Notes: a model not told the origin generated them from the letters alone. A stretch of 64,000 nt of DNA from Streptomyces sp. Ag109_O5-1 (GCF_003814875.1 NZ_RKQF01000001.1:2170001-2234000); one strand, 5' to 3'. Positions 25,900 to 34,652 are shown, counted from the stretch's first letter. Numbers and translations are program-made.

Positions 25900-27308
25900 G
25901 CGACCTCGCCAGTCCCGCCGCACCCGGACACCGCGCCGTCATCATCGGCGGCGGCCTCGCCGCCATGCTCACCGCCCACGTGCTTTCGAAGGTGACAGAT
26001 GTCCTCGTCATCGAGCGGGACACCCTGCCCACGGTGCCCAAAGCCCGAACCGGCCTGCCCCAGGCCCGTCACACACACGTGCTCTGGTCCGGCGGCGCCG
26101 ACGCGATAGAGGCACTGCTGCCCGGCACAGCCAAGGAGCTCGACTCGGCCGGCGCGCGCCGCATTCCTCTGACTACCGGCATGGTCGCCCTCAGCCCCCA
26201 GGGCTGGTACCGCCGTTGGCCGGAGAGCCACTACGCCATCACCTGCAGCCGTGACCTCCTCGACTGGGTGATCCGTCAGCGCGTACTGCGGGAGGCCGGC
26301 ACCCGCATCACCGTCATGGAACGTACCTCCGTCGTTGGGCTGACGGGCAGCAGCTCGACAGTGACCGGCGTGGCCACCCGCCGCGAAGACACCGGCGAGG
26401 AGGACACCCTGCTCGCGGACCTGGTCATCGACGCCAGCGGCCGCGCTTCCCGCACCCCGCAGTGGCTCGCGGCCCTCGGCGTGCAGGCCTCGGCCGTCCG
26501 TGAAGTCGACTCCGGTCTGGTGTACGCCAGCCGCATCTACCAGGCCCCCGACGGCCTCCCCGAAGACTGGCCCATCATCAACGTCCAGGCCAACCCCCGC
26601 GGCAACGGACCAGGACAGGGCGGCGTCATCACACCTCTCGAAGGCGGCCGCTGGCTCGTCACCCTCCACGGCACCCACGGCGGCCAGCCCACCAAGGAAG
26701 CCGACGAGTTCCAGCACTTCGCCCGAAAGCTGCGGCACCCCATCATCGGCGAGCTGATCAGCAAGGCCACACCAGTCAGCCCCGTCAGCGTGACGCACAT
26801 GACGGCGAATCGACGTCACTTCTACGAAAAAGCCGCACTGCCGGACAATCTGCTCACCATCGGGGACTCCGTCGCCTCCTACAACCCGACCTACGGACAC
26901 GGCATGTCCGTCATCGCACAGGGTGCCGTGATCTTGCGCAACACGATCCAACGTCATGGCTGGAACTCCCCCGGCCTTGCCCGTCACGCACAGAAAGCCA
27001 TCGCGAAGCCGGTCAACACCGCCTGGACCTTCGCCACCGGAACAGACGTGTTCTACCCCGGCGCCACCGGGACCGGGCCCACGGCCAGCGAGCGCCTGGC
27101 TGCCGCTTTCGTCGACCGTCTCAGCTATACAGCTACCGGCTCCGGCCCCACCGCACGGGCCCTCACCGACGTGATGACCCTGCGGAAGGGGCCGGAGCGG
27201 CTGGCATGGCCCGACGTCCTCATCCGCGCCCTGGTCGGCCCGGTGAAACCTCCACTCGACCAGCCACCGCTGACCGCGAAGGAACGAGCGGCCGTCGACT
27301 ACAACTGA
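25896..27308 (+). CDS. FAD-dependent oxidoreductase/monooxygenase
   Basis: 470 residues from ATG 25896. The N-terminal dinucleotide fold is HRAVIIGGGLAAMLTAHVLS with the ribose-binding acid in VLVIERD. Then comes VPKARTGLPQARHTHVLWSG, typical of flavin monooxygenases such as polyether epoxidases, and the FAD-closing motif LLTIGDSVASYNPTYGHGMS. Such enzymes hydroxylate or epoxidise lipophilic substrates. It is the last gene of the coupled module and overlaps the membrane protein gene by ATGA. The product may be a small lipophilic signal sensed by the membrane protein; this is inference. No reductase partner is nearby. Confidence 0.85.
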   Translation: MSDLASPAAPGHRAVIIGGGLAAMLTAHVLSKVTDVLVIERDTLPTVPKARTGLPQARHTHVLWSGGADAIEALLPGTAKELDSAGARRIPLTTGMVALSPQGWYRRWPESHYAITCSRDLLDWVIRQRVLREAGTRITVMERTSVVGLTGSSSTVTGVATRREDTGEEDTLLADLVIDASGRASRTPQWLAALGVQASAVREVDSGLVYASRIYQAPDGLPEDWPIINVQANPRGNGPGQGGVITPLEGGRWLVTLHGTHGGQPTKEADEFQHFARKLRHPIIGELISKATPVSPVSVTHMTANRRHFYEKAALPDNLLTIGDSVASYNPTYGHGMSVIAQGAVILRNTIQRHGWNSPGLARHAQKAIAKPVNTAWTFATGTDVFYPGATGTGPTASERLAAAFVDRLSYTATGSGPTARALTDVMTLRKGPERLAWPDVLIRALVGPVKPPLDQPPLTAKERAAVDYN

Positions 27309-27728
27309 CCGGCGTTATACGTGCAGTTGGCCCCGCTCCTCCGGCTTGTCGCGGCCCCAGGACAAACCGGGCGCAGCCACTTCCGGTCAGGACTGGCCTC
27401 GCTGGTGAACAGGGTGAACGGCTTCTCTCGGGGTCGATTCAAAGCGGAATCGGACACTTACATGGTTCTAAGTCGGACCGATTCCGGTGGGGCCAGCCCC
27501 CCCCTCCGGACGGTCCTGGCCGGGTTCCGTGAACGTGGCGAGCGATCCCTCCCCCTGCTGCTCGGCGAGCGGGAGGGGGCGAGCCGGAGGCCGCCATCCT
27601 GCCTTACGACCTCTTCGTGGAGTTCTGCCGAATACTGCAGCGTGGAGAGGACCTCGCCCTCGGCAATCTCGCAGCCAATCGGCTGTCCGACGCTCCCGCC
27701 CCCGGACAAGGGCTAGATGCGGCGGCCC
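27309..27728. other. intergenic region, nothing recognised
   Basis: About 420 bp between the FAD oxidoreductase gene and an IS5-family element. No frame with protein-like composition and no strong hairpin were seen. It may hold the terminator of the upstream module. Confidence 0.4.
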
Positions 27729-27730
27729 TA

Positions 27731-28672
27731 GGGCGTGTATCGAATGTGCTGGTCACAGCCACTCGTTGATGGCTGCTACGAGGACGGTCGCCTCGTAGCG
27801 GACCGCGAGCTTGTCGTAGCGAGTCGCCACGGCGCGGTTCCTTTTCAGGCGATTTATGCCGCACTCGACTGCGTGTCGAGCCTTGTAGTCCTCGGCGTCG
27901 AACTTGGGCGGCCTGCCGCCGCGAGAGCCAAGCTTCTTGCGGTTGCGGGCCTGGTCGACCTTGTCCGGGATGGTGCAGCGGATACCGCGGCGTCGCAGGT
28001 AGGCGCGGTTCTTCCGGGACGCGTAGGCCTTGTCGGCGCGGACCCGGTCGGGCCGGGTGCGCGGACGCCCCGAGCCCAGGCGGGCGACGCGGACCTTCTT
28101 CAGCACGGGCTCGAACTGCGGGGAGTCGCCTCGCTGTCCGGCGGTGATCACGATGGACATGGGCTTTTGCCCCTGCTCGACGGCCAGGTGGAGCTTTGTG
28201 GTCAGGCCGCCGCGTGAGCGTCCGAGGCCGTGGTCGTCCGGCTCGACGGCGATGCCCCCGGGCGGCTCGGCCTGCAGATCTCCTTTTTCCGCGCCCCGGC
28301 GGCGTGCTGGTGGGCCCGGCACACGGTGGAGTCGATGTTGAGGTCCCAGGTGATGAGCTCCTTGGCGTCGGCCTGGGCCTGCAGTTCGGCGAAGATCCGT
28401 TGCCAGGTGCCGTCCCGCTGCCAGCGTCGGAAGAGGTCGTACCCGCGGGCCCAGGGCCCGTACCGCTCCGGCACGTCCCGCCACGGGACGCCGGTGCGGG
28501 TGCGGAACCGTATGCCGTCGATCAGCTGCTGCCTGGTCCATATCGGCGGACGCCCCGACTTCTTGCCTCTGGGCAACAGCGGCTCCAGGCAGGCCCACTG
28601 CGCATCCGTCAGATCTCCACGTGCCACGAAGCAAGATCATCTCACCTCAAGATCCACTTCCGATACACGCCC
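27731..28672 (-). mobile_element. IS5-family (IS427-type) element
   Basis: 942 bp with ends GGGCGTGTATCG and CGATACACGCCC, perfect inverted repeats, flanked by TA on both sides (27729-27730, 28673-28674). The reconstructed target is CTAG. It carries two overlapping transposase frames joined by a slippery run, as usual for this IS group. It differs from the 1345-bp element at 17.7 and 19.9 kb. Confidence 0.88.
27753..28627 (-). CDS. IS5-family transposase, two frames with programmed -1 frameshift
   Basis: OrfA begins at 28627 (MARGDLTDAQWACLEPLLPR; GVPWRDVPERYGPW; first catalytic Asp in NIDSTVCRAHQH). OrfB continues in the -1 frame (GGLTTKLHLAVEQGQKP; DKAYASRKNRAYLRRRGI; catalytic Glu in ARHAVECGINRLKRNRAV) to the stop at 27753. 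On the coding strand the frames meet at CGGAAAAAGG near 28287-28295; A-AAA-AAG is a classical slippery site used by IS427-type elements. The fused product would be about 290 residues. Both frames are otherwise intact, so the element may be active. Confidence 0.85.
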
Positions 28673-28841
28673 TAGCTCGCTTGGTCACCGAAGCGCAGCC
28701 CGAGGACACCGAGGATCTCCTCCAGGCCGGCGGCGCATCGTCCCGCGAGGACCGACGACAGCAGGACGGAGAACTCGTGGCGGCGTCCGACCCTTTCCAC
28801 GGAGACCACCTACCGCAGGTCGGCGCCGACATCCTGCAGTT

Positions 28842-29160
28842 GAAGAACCTTCAGCTGCAGAACTGGCGCTCATCCACGTCGCGCAACTGACCACCGGAGA
28901 AGTCCAAGACACTCGCCTGAAACGCATGCCGGACTCCTGGCCTGCGGAACTGAGGAACTGCTGGAAGCTGCACTTCGATGTGCAGGAGTACGCTGCCGGC
29001 CAGCGCCTCAACCGTTCAGCGCCGCGCTATCGCTTTGTCTACCGATTTCTCGACCCGGTGCCCGACAGTACAGACCGCGACCGGCGGCCACGGCTCCAAG
29101 TCCTCGCAGTCGGCCCGCGCTACCTGGCCGAGGCGTACGAGCGAGCCGTCTCCAGGCTGG
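28842..29160 (+). pseudogene. debris of a small protein gene next to the IS
   Basis: The frame reads LALIHVAQLTTGEVQDTRLK, then RNCWKLHFDVQEYAAG, PRYRFVYRFLDP and LQVLAVGPRYLAEAYERAVS. This looks like a compact beta-rich protein similar to the RelE/HigB-like proteins of toxin-antitoxin systems. No start codon with a ribosome site lies at its head, and the preceding protein-like stretch (28690-28840) is in another frame, so the gene seems broken, possibly by the IS insertion at 28672. The identity is tentative. Confidence 0.4.
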
Positions 29161-29529
29161 CCCGCCCGGAGATACCAGGGGAACACTCAGTCCAGCCAGC
29201 ACGCCCCTCTGCCCAACCCACCGTGCATCAACGCGGACAGCGCACGGGTGGACGAAGCCGACAAGCCCGGGACGAGCAGCGCCAGCCTCGACAAGGCTCT
29301 CCCCGTCCCGGACATCATCGGCAAGCATGCCCTGGCCTTGCGGCCCGCACATGCTACGGCTGGATGAGTGTCTTGGAGATGGCGCGACCGCCGACGCGTA
29401 AAAAGACGCAGCCGAGTCGAGCACACGCCGGTGTCGTTACGGTCTTCCCCCATGCGCAGCTCCCTGTACGAGCCAGTGGCCTGCCCGATCGGCAGGCCGC
29501 CGAAGCAGTCCTCCAACCCCACCCATCAA

Positions 29530-29545
29530 CATAAACGCACGTTGA
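29530..29545. repeat. dispersed motif, copy 4
   Basis: CATAAACGCACGTTGA, a divergent relative of the motif found three times at 13.2-13.4 kb, 60 bp before copy 5. Confidence 0.35.
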
Positions 29546-29593
29546 CAGACTCAGTCCTACGCGATCGGAGCTCGAGCGAGAAGCGACGTCTAC

Positions 29594-29611
29594 AATAAAC
29601 ACTTGTAGATG
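29594..29611. repeat. dispersed motif, copy 5
   Basis: AATAAACACTTGTAGATG, matching copies 1 and 2 at nearly every position. Together with the preceding CTAC it forms CTACAA-TAAACAC-TTGTAG, a 6-bp inverted repeat. It lies 55 bp before a short signal-peptide frame at 29666. Confidence 0.45.
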
Positions 29612-29665
29612 AGTATGGCTTCCCGCCGCCGAAGCCCCGACGTCTCAAAGAAGGAGTCCTGGATC

Positions 29666-29731
29666 ATGACCGTGCTCCGTCGAGCCGCCGCCCTGGCTGT
29701 ATCCACCGTCCTCCTCGCCGGAGGCACGTGA
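29666..29731 (+). pseudogene. signal-peptide stub of a lost secreted protein
   Basis: 21 residues (MTVLRRAAALAVSTVLLAGG, Thr, stop), with a strong AAGGAG nine bases upstream. This is a typical secretory n-region and hydrophobic core, ending where the mature protein should start. The TGA overlaps the GTG of the next frame (GTGA). The most likely origin is a deletion or recombination that removed the mature part and joined the stub to an acetyltransferase fragment. A genuine leader peptide cannot be excluded. Confidence 0.5.
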
Positions 29732-30045
29732 GCGAGAGCTCCCGCGCGCCGGAAGCGTGTGAGGTGGCGCTCCTGGTGGCCGACCTCCCTCCGGAGACCT
29801 ACCAGTCGCGCGGGCTCGGCACGCGACTGGCCGATCTCATCGCCGACCTCGCCCGCGACGCGGGATTCGCGTCCCTCACCGTGACGTCGCTGTGGACGAA
29901 CTGGCGGATGCTGCTCATCGTCGAGCACCTCGGCGGCCCGGTCCTGCCCCAGACCTCGTATGTGCGCAACATGGCATTGCTCGGCCTCCTGCCGAACTCC
30001 GGCCTGGACGTGGCCGACGAGATCGAACTGCGGATCGTGCTGTGA
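29728..30045 (+). pseudogene. C-terminal fragment of a GNAT acetyltransferase
   Basis: 105 residues from GTG 29728. LLVADLPPETYQSRGLGTRLADLIADLARD matches motif A of GNAT acetyltransferases (acetyl-CoA pyrophosphate loop Q-S-R-G-L-G-T), followed by SLWTNWRMLLIVEHLGG. A normal GNAT domain is about 150 residues; the first strands are missing, so the protein is N-terminally truncated at the junction with the signal-peptide stub. Its TGA overlaps the GTG of the hydrolase gene (GTGA), so translation through it may still set expression of the hydrolase. Confidence 0.6.
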
Positions 30046-30983
30046 GGGCGGCTACTCCGTCGGGGACCGAGCGGTCCACCGTTGTCACCGACGACGGCGC
30101 CCGGCTGACCGTGTACACCGACGGTCCGTCGTATGCCGGAGTGACGGTGATCCTGAGCCACGGCTTCCTGATGACGGCGGACGTGTGGCGTCTCCAGGCA
30201 CGCGCGTTGTCTGCCGGCGGGATCCGGGTCGTCCGCTACGACCAACGGGCCCACGGCAACTCGGCTCAAGGCCGCGGGGCCATGACCGTCGACCGGCTCG
30301 GCGCCGACCTCGTCCACGTCATCGACGCGACAACGCCTCACGGACCGGTCGTCCTCGCCGGGCACAGCATGGGCGGCATGGCAGCCCTCACCGTCGCTGC
30401 CCGACACCCAGAACTCATCCGCCACCGACGTCCACACGTAGCCCTGATCTCGACGTCCTGCAGCCGGGCCCAGCTGGTGCCGGGCACCCACCCGCTCCAC
30501 TGGATCAAGGCAGCAGCCCGTGCGAGCTACTCCTATCCCCTCTGCTGGCTTCCGCCCGCCGCCGACGTCGCACGGCGCCGGCTGCCGAGCCGCCACCCGC
30601 GGGCCTTCCGCCCCGAGACGCAGCACCACGGCGACAACCCGCCTCCGAGCCGACAAGCCATCCGCCGTACGCCCACCGCGCAGATCGCCCAGCTGTGGAA
30701 GTCCCTGCGCACCTACACCACCGCCGAGATGCTCCACGCTCTCGACGCACTCGCCGACCGCGTCGAAATCGTCACGGGCGAACTGGACGACTGGATTCCG
30801 CTGTCCCAGACCCATGAGCTGGCCCGACAGCTGCCCAACGCACGTATGCACGAGCCCGTCATGGGCGCCGGGCATCGACTGCCCACCGACAGGGTCGGCC
30901 ACGCCGCCGTGACCCAGGTCCTGAACTGGATGGCCCAGGAGGGGCTCCGCGAACCCGCCTCCACAGCAGCACCCCTGAGGTGA
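30042..30983 (+). CDS. alpha/beta hydrolase
   Basis: 313 residues from GTG 30042, overlapping the preceding frame (GTGA). Alpha/beta-hydrolase fold: oxyanion-hole region VILSHGFLMTADVWRLQ, strand VVRYDQRAHGNS, nucleophile elbow VLAGHSMGGMAALTVAARHP (Ser in GHSMGG), probable acid in VEIVTGELDDWIPL and catalytic His in VMGAGHRLPTDR. No signal peptide is seen, so cytosolic. A cap region of about 90 residues sits between the elbow and the acid. Such enzymes hydrolyse esters, lactones or epoxides; the substrate is unknown. Context is gene debris, so a functional partner cannot be named. Confidence 0.85.
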   Translation: MRAATPSGTERSTVVTDDGARLTVYTDGPSYAGVTVILSHGFLMTADVWRLQARALSAGGIRVVRYDQRAHGNSAQGRGAMTVDRLGADLVHVIDATTPHGPVVLAGHSMGGMAALTVAARHPELIRHRRPHVALISTSCSRAQLVPGTHPLHWIKAAARASYSYPLCWLPPAADVARRRLPSRHPRAFRPETQHHGDNPPPSRQAIRRTPTAQIAQLWKSLRTYTTAEMLHALDALADRVEIVTGELDDWIPLSQTHELARQLPNARMHEPVMGAGHRLPTDRVGHAAVTQVLNWMAQEGLREPASTAAPLR

Positions 30984-31307
30984 ACCCACATGAGTCGAGA
31001 CCATCAACAGCCGCCGCCCACGCGCCTTTGGCCATCCGGCTCGACCCGGACACCACTATGACGCTGCGGTTCATCGCCGAGCCGACCGGGCGCCGCCGCC
31101 GGCACCGGCGCTCCCTTCAGTCTCCCCATCGCCCCACTGAATCCTGGCCGCGGGAAACACCCGCCGGCTCGCGGTCCCCCTCCGCGTAGAGGCCCGGGCC
31201 CGCAGCACCCACCAGCCCGGTGGCGAGCCAGCTGATCGGGCCCCGCCTGCACCGCGTTGTACCACTTCACACCTTGGCCTTCTCGATCGTGACGGATCGG
31301 AGAGCCC
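30984..31307. other. intergenic region, nothing recognised
   Basis: About 320 bp between the hydrolase gene and a hypothetical gene. The open frames are Arg/Pro-rich shadows. No strong hairpin or promoter is recognised. Confidence 0.4.
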
Positions 31308-31796
31308 ATGCAGCCGCATGCCCGCCATGCCCTTGAGAATTGGCACACAGCCTGGACCGCCCAGCAGGATGCCGCCCTGGCCGCCTTTGCCACAGCCTTT
31401 CCCGGCCTTGCACGCATGGATCGCCCAACGGGCTGCTGCGATCCGCGTATGAAGGTCGAACGGCACGGCGAGGCGACCGGCTTCGTGTGCTTCGACGATC
31501 ACGGCCGTGCCACGGTGGATTTCGCCGGGATCCCGCAGACCACCCTCGGCAGAACCCTCGAAGTCATCTTCGGGTGCGGCTGGTTCGAAGAGGGACCCGA
31601 GGGGATCGCAGCCGCGCCGCCTGGCACCTACAACTGGGACGACGAGGCCACGTACACGGAATTCGAGATCAAGGTTGAGGCCGATGCCACCGCCTCGATC
31701 TGCATGTCGTACGTGACCGTAGAGGACGCCGTCGTCCTCCTCGACGAGCTGCAGCACCAACTGGTCGAGCACTCGGCAACGGCCGAAGAACCTTGA
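31308..31796 (+). CDS. hypothetical protein
   Basis: 162 residues. Soluble and acidic: an N-terminal helix (ALENWHTAWTAQQDAALAAFAT), a CCDP motif near residue 46, then a beta-rich part (GFVCFDDHGRATVDFAG, FEIKVEADATASICMSYVTV) and a C-terminal helix. No catalytic motif recognised. It stands alone on the plus strand and faces the nuclease-like gene. GC usage is typical of the window and the reading frame looks real. Confidence 0.6.
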   Translation: MQPHARHALENWHTAWTAQQDAALAAFATAFPGLARMDRPTGCCDPRMKVERHGEATGFVCFDDHGRATVDFAGIPQTTLGRTLEVIFGCGWFEEGPEGIAAAPPGTYNWDDEATYTEFEIKVEADATASICMSYVTVEDAVVLLDELQHQLVEHSATAEEP

Positions 31797-31850
31797 CGTC
31801 TTCCGGCTGTGTCATCTGCCCCGTGCAATGGCGATGCCAGCGAGCTCCCT

Positions 31851-32906
31851 TCAACGTTTCCAGGTTGCTGTGAGCTGCTGCGGCACGGGCGTGCGCGCCC
31901 TCGCGTTCGCTCGCCACATCGCCGTGAACGGAAAGTCGTTGTCCACCCAGAGGACGCCGGCCAGCTCCGAAGGCATCGCCCATCGTGGAGGGTTGTCCGG
32001 CTGGAACTCGATGGGGTTATGGATGTACGTGTCGCCGTAGTCGAACTGCACCGTCACCGTGGGCGTGCCGTTCAAAAGACAGTCGAGCTGTTCGATACCG
32101 AGCCCCGTGAACTTGTCGGCACCGGCGGCGACGATAAGAGGCAGGCCAGCCTCCTCTGCCAGGGTTCGGTACTTGCTGACCTTCTCCTCAATTCCCGCCA
32201 CCAGCGGCTGCGCCGAGACGACTCCGGCCCTGCCACTGGGCGGTACGAGGATCGCCCGCATCCCGGGCGCCTGCATCGTCGCGCCCGTCTTCCGGTCGGC
32301 CATGACCAGAAATCTGTAGCCCTGGCTCGGCAGCTCCGCCTGGAGAAGGGGGGACAGAAGGTAGCGCCGCAGGTCTTGGGCGATCTTCTTCGCCGTGCGC
32401 GCATCCGGCGCATCCAATGGACGGTCTCTGAAGCCGGCCACGGTCAGCACTACCGGCACGGGGATCTGCTTCACTCGCTCGACCAGGTCGTGCCATGCTT
32501 TCATACGCCCGAAGAGCTCCTTCGACGGGCTGTGCGTAAGCACCTCGACCAGGGCGATAGGCCGCCCCTCGGCATCAAGCACGGTCCAATCCGGCGTCTG
32601 AGTTCCCCACAGTCGTTCGTACTCCACACGGAGACCCGACGCCCGGAGCGCTTCGCCGGCGGCAAGTTCGATGTGATCGCTCCAGAAGTTCTGATCACGC
32701 CAGAGGTTCCTCGCGTAGGTGTCAGCGTGCTTGTCTGGCAGGAGGGCCAGCTGCGCGTCGAGCCACGCCCGCCACGGCCCGTACTCGTCTTCTACGGCGA
32801 GGTCGTACGAGAGGGGTCGCCCCTCAGGGCGACGGTGGCCGTATCGGCGTTTCTGCTCGGCCACAAATTCGGGGCCGAACCGGCGATTCGGCTGATCGGT
32901 CTTCAT
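31851..32906 (-). CDS. nuclease-like hypothetical protein
   Basis: 351 residues. Residues 60-115 read WRDQNFWSDHIELAAGEALR, then LWGTQTPDWTVLDAEGRPIALVEVLTH. The acid in an early helix, the PD pair and a strand ending E-V resemble the core of PD-(D/E)xK nucleases, although a catalytic lysine is not obvious (VEVLTH). The middle region (KIAQDLRRYLL, YRFLVMADRKTG) and the W-rich end are unrecognised. Similar layouts are seen in orphan plasmid or defence proteins. ATG 32906 has only a weak ribosome site. It stands alone between two convergent or divergent neighbours. Function is open. Confidence 0.55.
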   Translation of the reverse strand: MKTDQPNRRFGPEFVAEQKRRYGHRRPEGRPLSYDLAVEDEYGPWRAWLDAQLALLPDKHADTYARNLWRDQNFWSDHIELAAGEALRASGLRVEYERLWGTQTPDWTVLDAEGRPIALVEVLTHSPSKELFGRMKAWHDLVERVKQIPVPVVLTVAGFRDRPLDAPDARTAKKIAQDLRRYLLSPLLQAELPSQGYRFLVMADRKTGATMQAPGMRAILVPPSGRAGVVSAQPLVAGIEEKVSKYRTLAEEAGLPLIVAAGADKFTGLGIEQLDCLLNGTPTVTVQFDYGDTYIHNPIEFQPDNPPRWAMPSELAGVLWVDNDFPFTAMWRANARARTPVPQQLTATWKR

Positions 32907-33327
32907 AGGAGCGGATTATGAATCCTCTCGCGGCTCTGCTGCACGCGAGTTGACATCCGGTACAGCCCTGGCCATCCCCCGACTGGCGTTGTCGTGCCCA
33001 TGCACCTTTGTGCGTCCAGCTCTCCGGCCAGCCGCCACAGAAACAGGCACCACTTCGCCGCGGGACAGGCGTACCCCATCGTGGTTGAGGTACTCGGCCA
33101 GGTGCGGGTGGTGTCCCTCCCGGCTATCGAGTATGGGAGGCCGCAGCGAACTCCGCGCAAGGTCGGCCGCCCAAATCTCACTTCGCCGGGAGGGGCCGGG
33201 GGCCGATCTCCACGGCAACGCATCCCCCGGGGCCAAGTCCGCCACCCGGCCGCAGCACTCGGGGCACACCAGCCTCAGACAACACCGCCAAAACCTGCAT
33301 TTGCTCAGCCCAGAGCCCCTTTTCGCA
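32907..33327. other. intergenic region, possible gene debris
   Basis: Between the nuclease-like gene and the first co-regulated promoter. On the minus strand a frame with VCPECCGRVADLAPGDALPW and AEYLNHDGVRLSRGEVV might be the rest of a small zinc-ribbon protein, but composition and start sites do not support a gene. Confidence 0.35.
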
Positions 33328-33365
33328 TTGACCACCCCACCCGATAAAGATAGATTTACCTATGT
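33328..33365 (+). promoter_or_regulatory. co-regulated promoter/operator unit 1
   Basis: TTGACC (33328), 17-bp spacer, TAGATT (33351), overlapped by AGATAG-ATTTAC-CTATGT (33348-33365), one mismatch from the perfect palindrome of unit 2. Transcription should begin near 33363, so the AGGGCAA hairpin forms the first part of the mRNA. Confidence 0.75.
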
Positions 33366-33371
33366 CAACAC

Positions 33372-33399
33372 GGGGCAGGGCAAAGCCCCCGGAACCCAC
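33372..33399 (+). ncRNA. AGGGCAA leader hairpin 1
   Basis: Stem GGGGC/GCCCC with loop AGGGCAAA, followed by GGAACCCAC (33391-33399), 19 nt before the ATG. The shortest stem of the set. Confidence 0.6.
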
Positions 33400-33417
33400 T
33401 CAGGATCAGGAGATCCG

Positions 33418-33744
33418 ATGGACCTGAACGACTTCACGAAGCCGCTCCAGCTCAACGACACCACGCAACTCCAGGCGATCTTCGACCCGGCCTTGCGGTG
33501 CTTCCGCGCGCAACTGTGGAAGGCCGGCGCCCCGGCCGGACTGCTCGGGCTGGCCGAAGTGTTCACCCACCCCGACGACGTGCTGGACGCGGTCGACGAG
33601 TTCCACACCGCGCACGGTGAGAGCCCGCTGACGAAGGAGCAGACGGGCCGCTTCGCCGGAATGCTGATCATGGCGAAGGGGGGACCGGATGCCGAGATGC
33701 TCCGGCTCGCCATCGAGGAGCCCGACAAGTTCCTCTTCTTCTGA
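33418..33744 (+). CDS. hypothetical protein
   Basis: 108 residues from ATG 33418, preceded by CAGGAG. Mainly helical: TQLQAIFDPALRCFRAQLW, LLGLAEVFTHPDDVLDAVDE, FAGMLIMAKGGPDAEMLRL. No catalytic motif. First gene after promoter/operator unit 1 and the first AGGGCAA hairpin. The reading frame is well supported by its place between leader and stop and by normal codon use. Function unknown; the size and neighbours suit an early-expressed plasmid gene. Confidence 0.65.
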   Translation: MDLNDFTKPLQLNDTTQLQAIFDPALRCFRAQLWKAGAPAGLLGLAEVFTHPDDVLDAVDEFHTAHGESPLTKEQTGRFAGMLIMAKGGPDAEMLRLAIEEPDKFLFF

Positions 33745-33896
33745 TCCACCGCTCCTGTCGGGGGCCAGGGTTGTCGACCTCACCCTGCCCCCGGCTGTGG
33801 AGCCTGGCCGTCGGCTTCTACCGCCTGCGAGACGCGGGTGCCGACGGCGCCTTCTCGTCCCGCGTTCCCGCCTGAAATGAAGGACCCAGACAGACC

Positions 33897-34652
33897 TTGA
33901 ATACTCCCGCAGCCATCGCGCAGCTCGCCGCCGGGATCCTCGGCAGCGGCTGGAAGGCCGAACGCTCCCCCTGGGAGGTTCGCGGCAGCCTGACCGCACC
34001 CGAGACCGACGAGTTCACCCTCCATGTCGACGACCTCCATCACCTCGTCCTGGAAGCCGCCTTGGCGGGCGAGATCGCCCGGTTCACCGGACATCCCGCC
34101 CAGAGCAGCGGCGAGGATCTCGCCCGGGCCGTCGCCGAGGCCATCCGCCACTACCTGTCCACGCTCGAAGACGACGAGACACAAGGCACCGCGCTCTACC
34201 AGGAGCTGAACCTGGGAGCGCACTTCTCCGGCGCGGACTACAGCGACCCGGAGACTCCCTGCCACCCCTCCGTCACCATCGCAGGGGGAACTTGCTCCTT
34301 CTACATCGACGAAGCCCGCGTCGCGCAGGTAGTCGTCGAGCTGGACTGGCTCACCGCGAGCGGCCTCCGGATCTGGCCTGGAGGCGTACCCGTTCGGATC
34401 ACACTCGACGGAGGAGTCGTGTTCTCCTCCACCGGCACGTGGGTGGTCGAGCTCCAGCACCCCGAAGACGGCGGGGACGACAGCGTGTGGGAATACGAGA
34501 TAGCCGCCGAGGATGCTCCGACCGAGGCGGACGCCCGTACGGTCGCTGCGAAGCGGTTGCTGGCTGACCTCAAGTCCCGCGACAACGCCGACGCCTGGAA
34601 CGGCATTACGATCCGCAGCGTACGACTCGCGGATCACCCGCCGACGGCCTGA
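33897..34652 (+). CDS. hypothetical protein
   Basis: 251 residues from TTG 33897; AAGGA lies about 12 nt upstream, a loose fit, so the start is uncertain. The N-terminus (AAIAQLAAGILGSGWKAERS) begins a mixed alpha/beta protein with ELNLGAHFSGADYSDPETPC, several beta strands (GGTCSFYIDEARVAQVVVEL; VRITLDGGVVFSSTGTWVVE) and a C-terminal helix TVAAKRLLADLKSR. No known motif recognised and no signal peptide. It is probably co-transcribed with the preceding gene; the 150-bp gap contains a GC-rich hairpin (CAGGG...CCCTG with flanking G/C arms). Confidence 0.6.
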   Translation: MNTPAAIAQLAAGILGSGWKAERSPWEVRGSLTAPETDEFTLHVDDLHHLVLEAALAGEIARFTGHPAQSSGEDLARAVAEAIRHYLSTLEDDETQGTALYQELNLGAHFSGADYSDPETPCHPSVTIAGGTCSFYIDEARVAQVVVELDWLTASGLRIWPGGVPVRITLDGGVVFSSTGTWVVELQHPEDGGDDSVWEYEIAAEDAPTEADARTVAAKRLLADLKSRDNADAWNGITIRSVRLADHPPTA

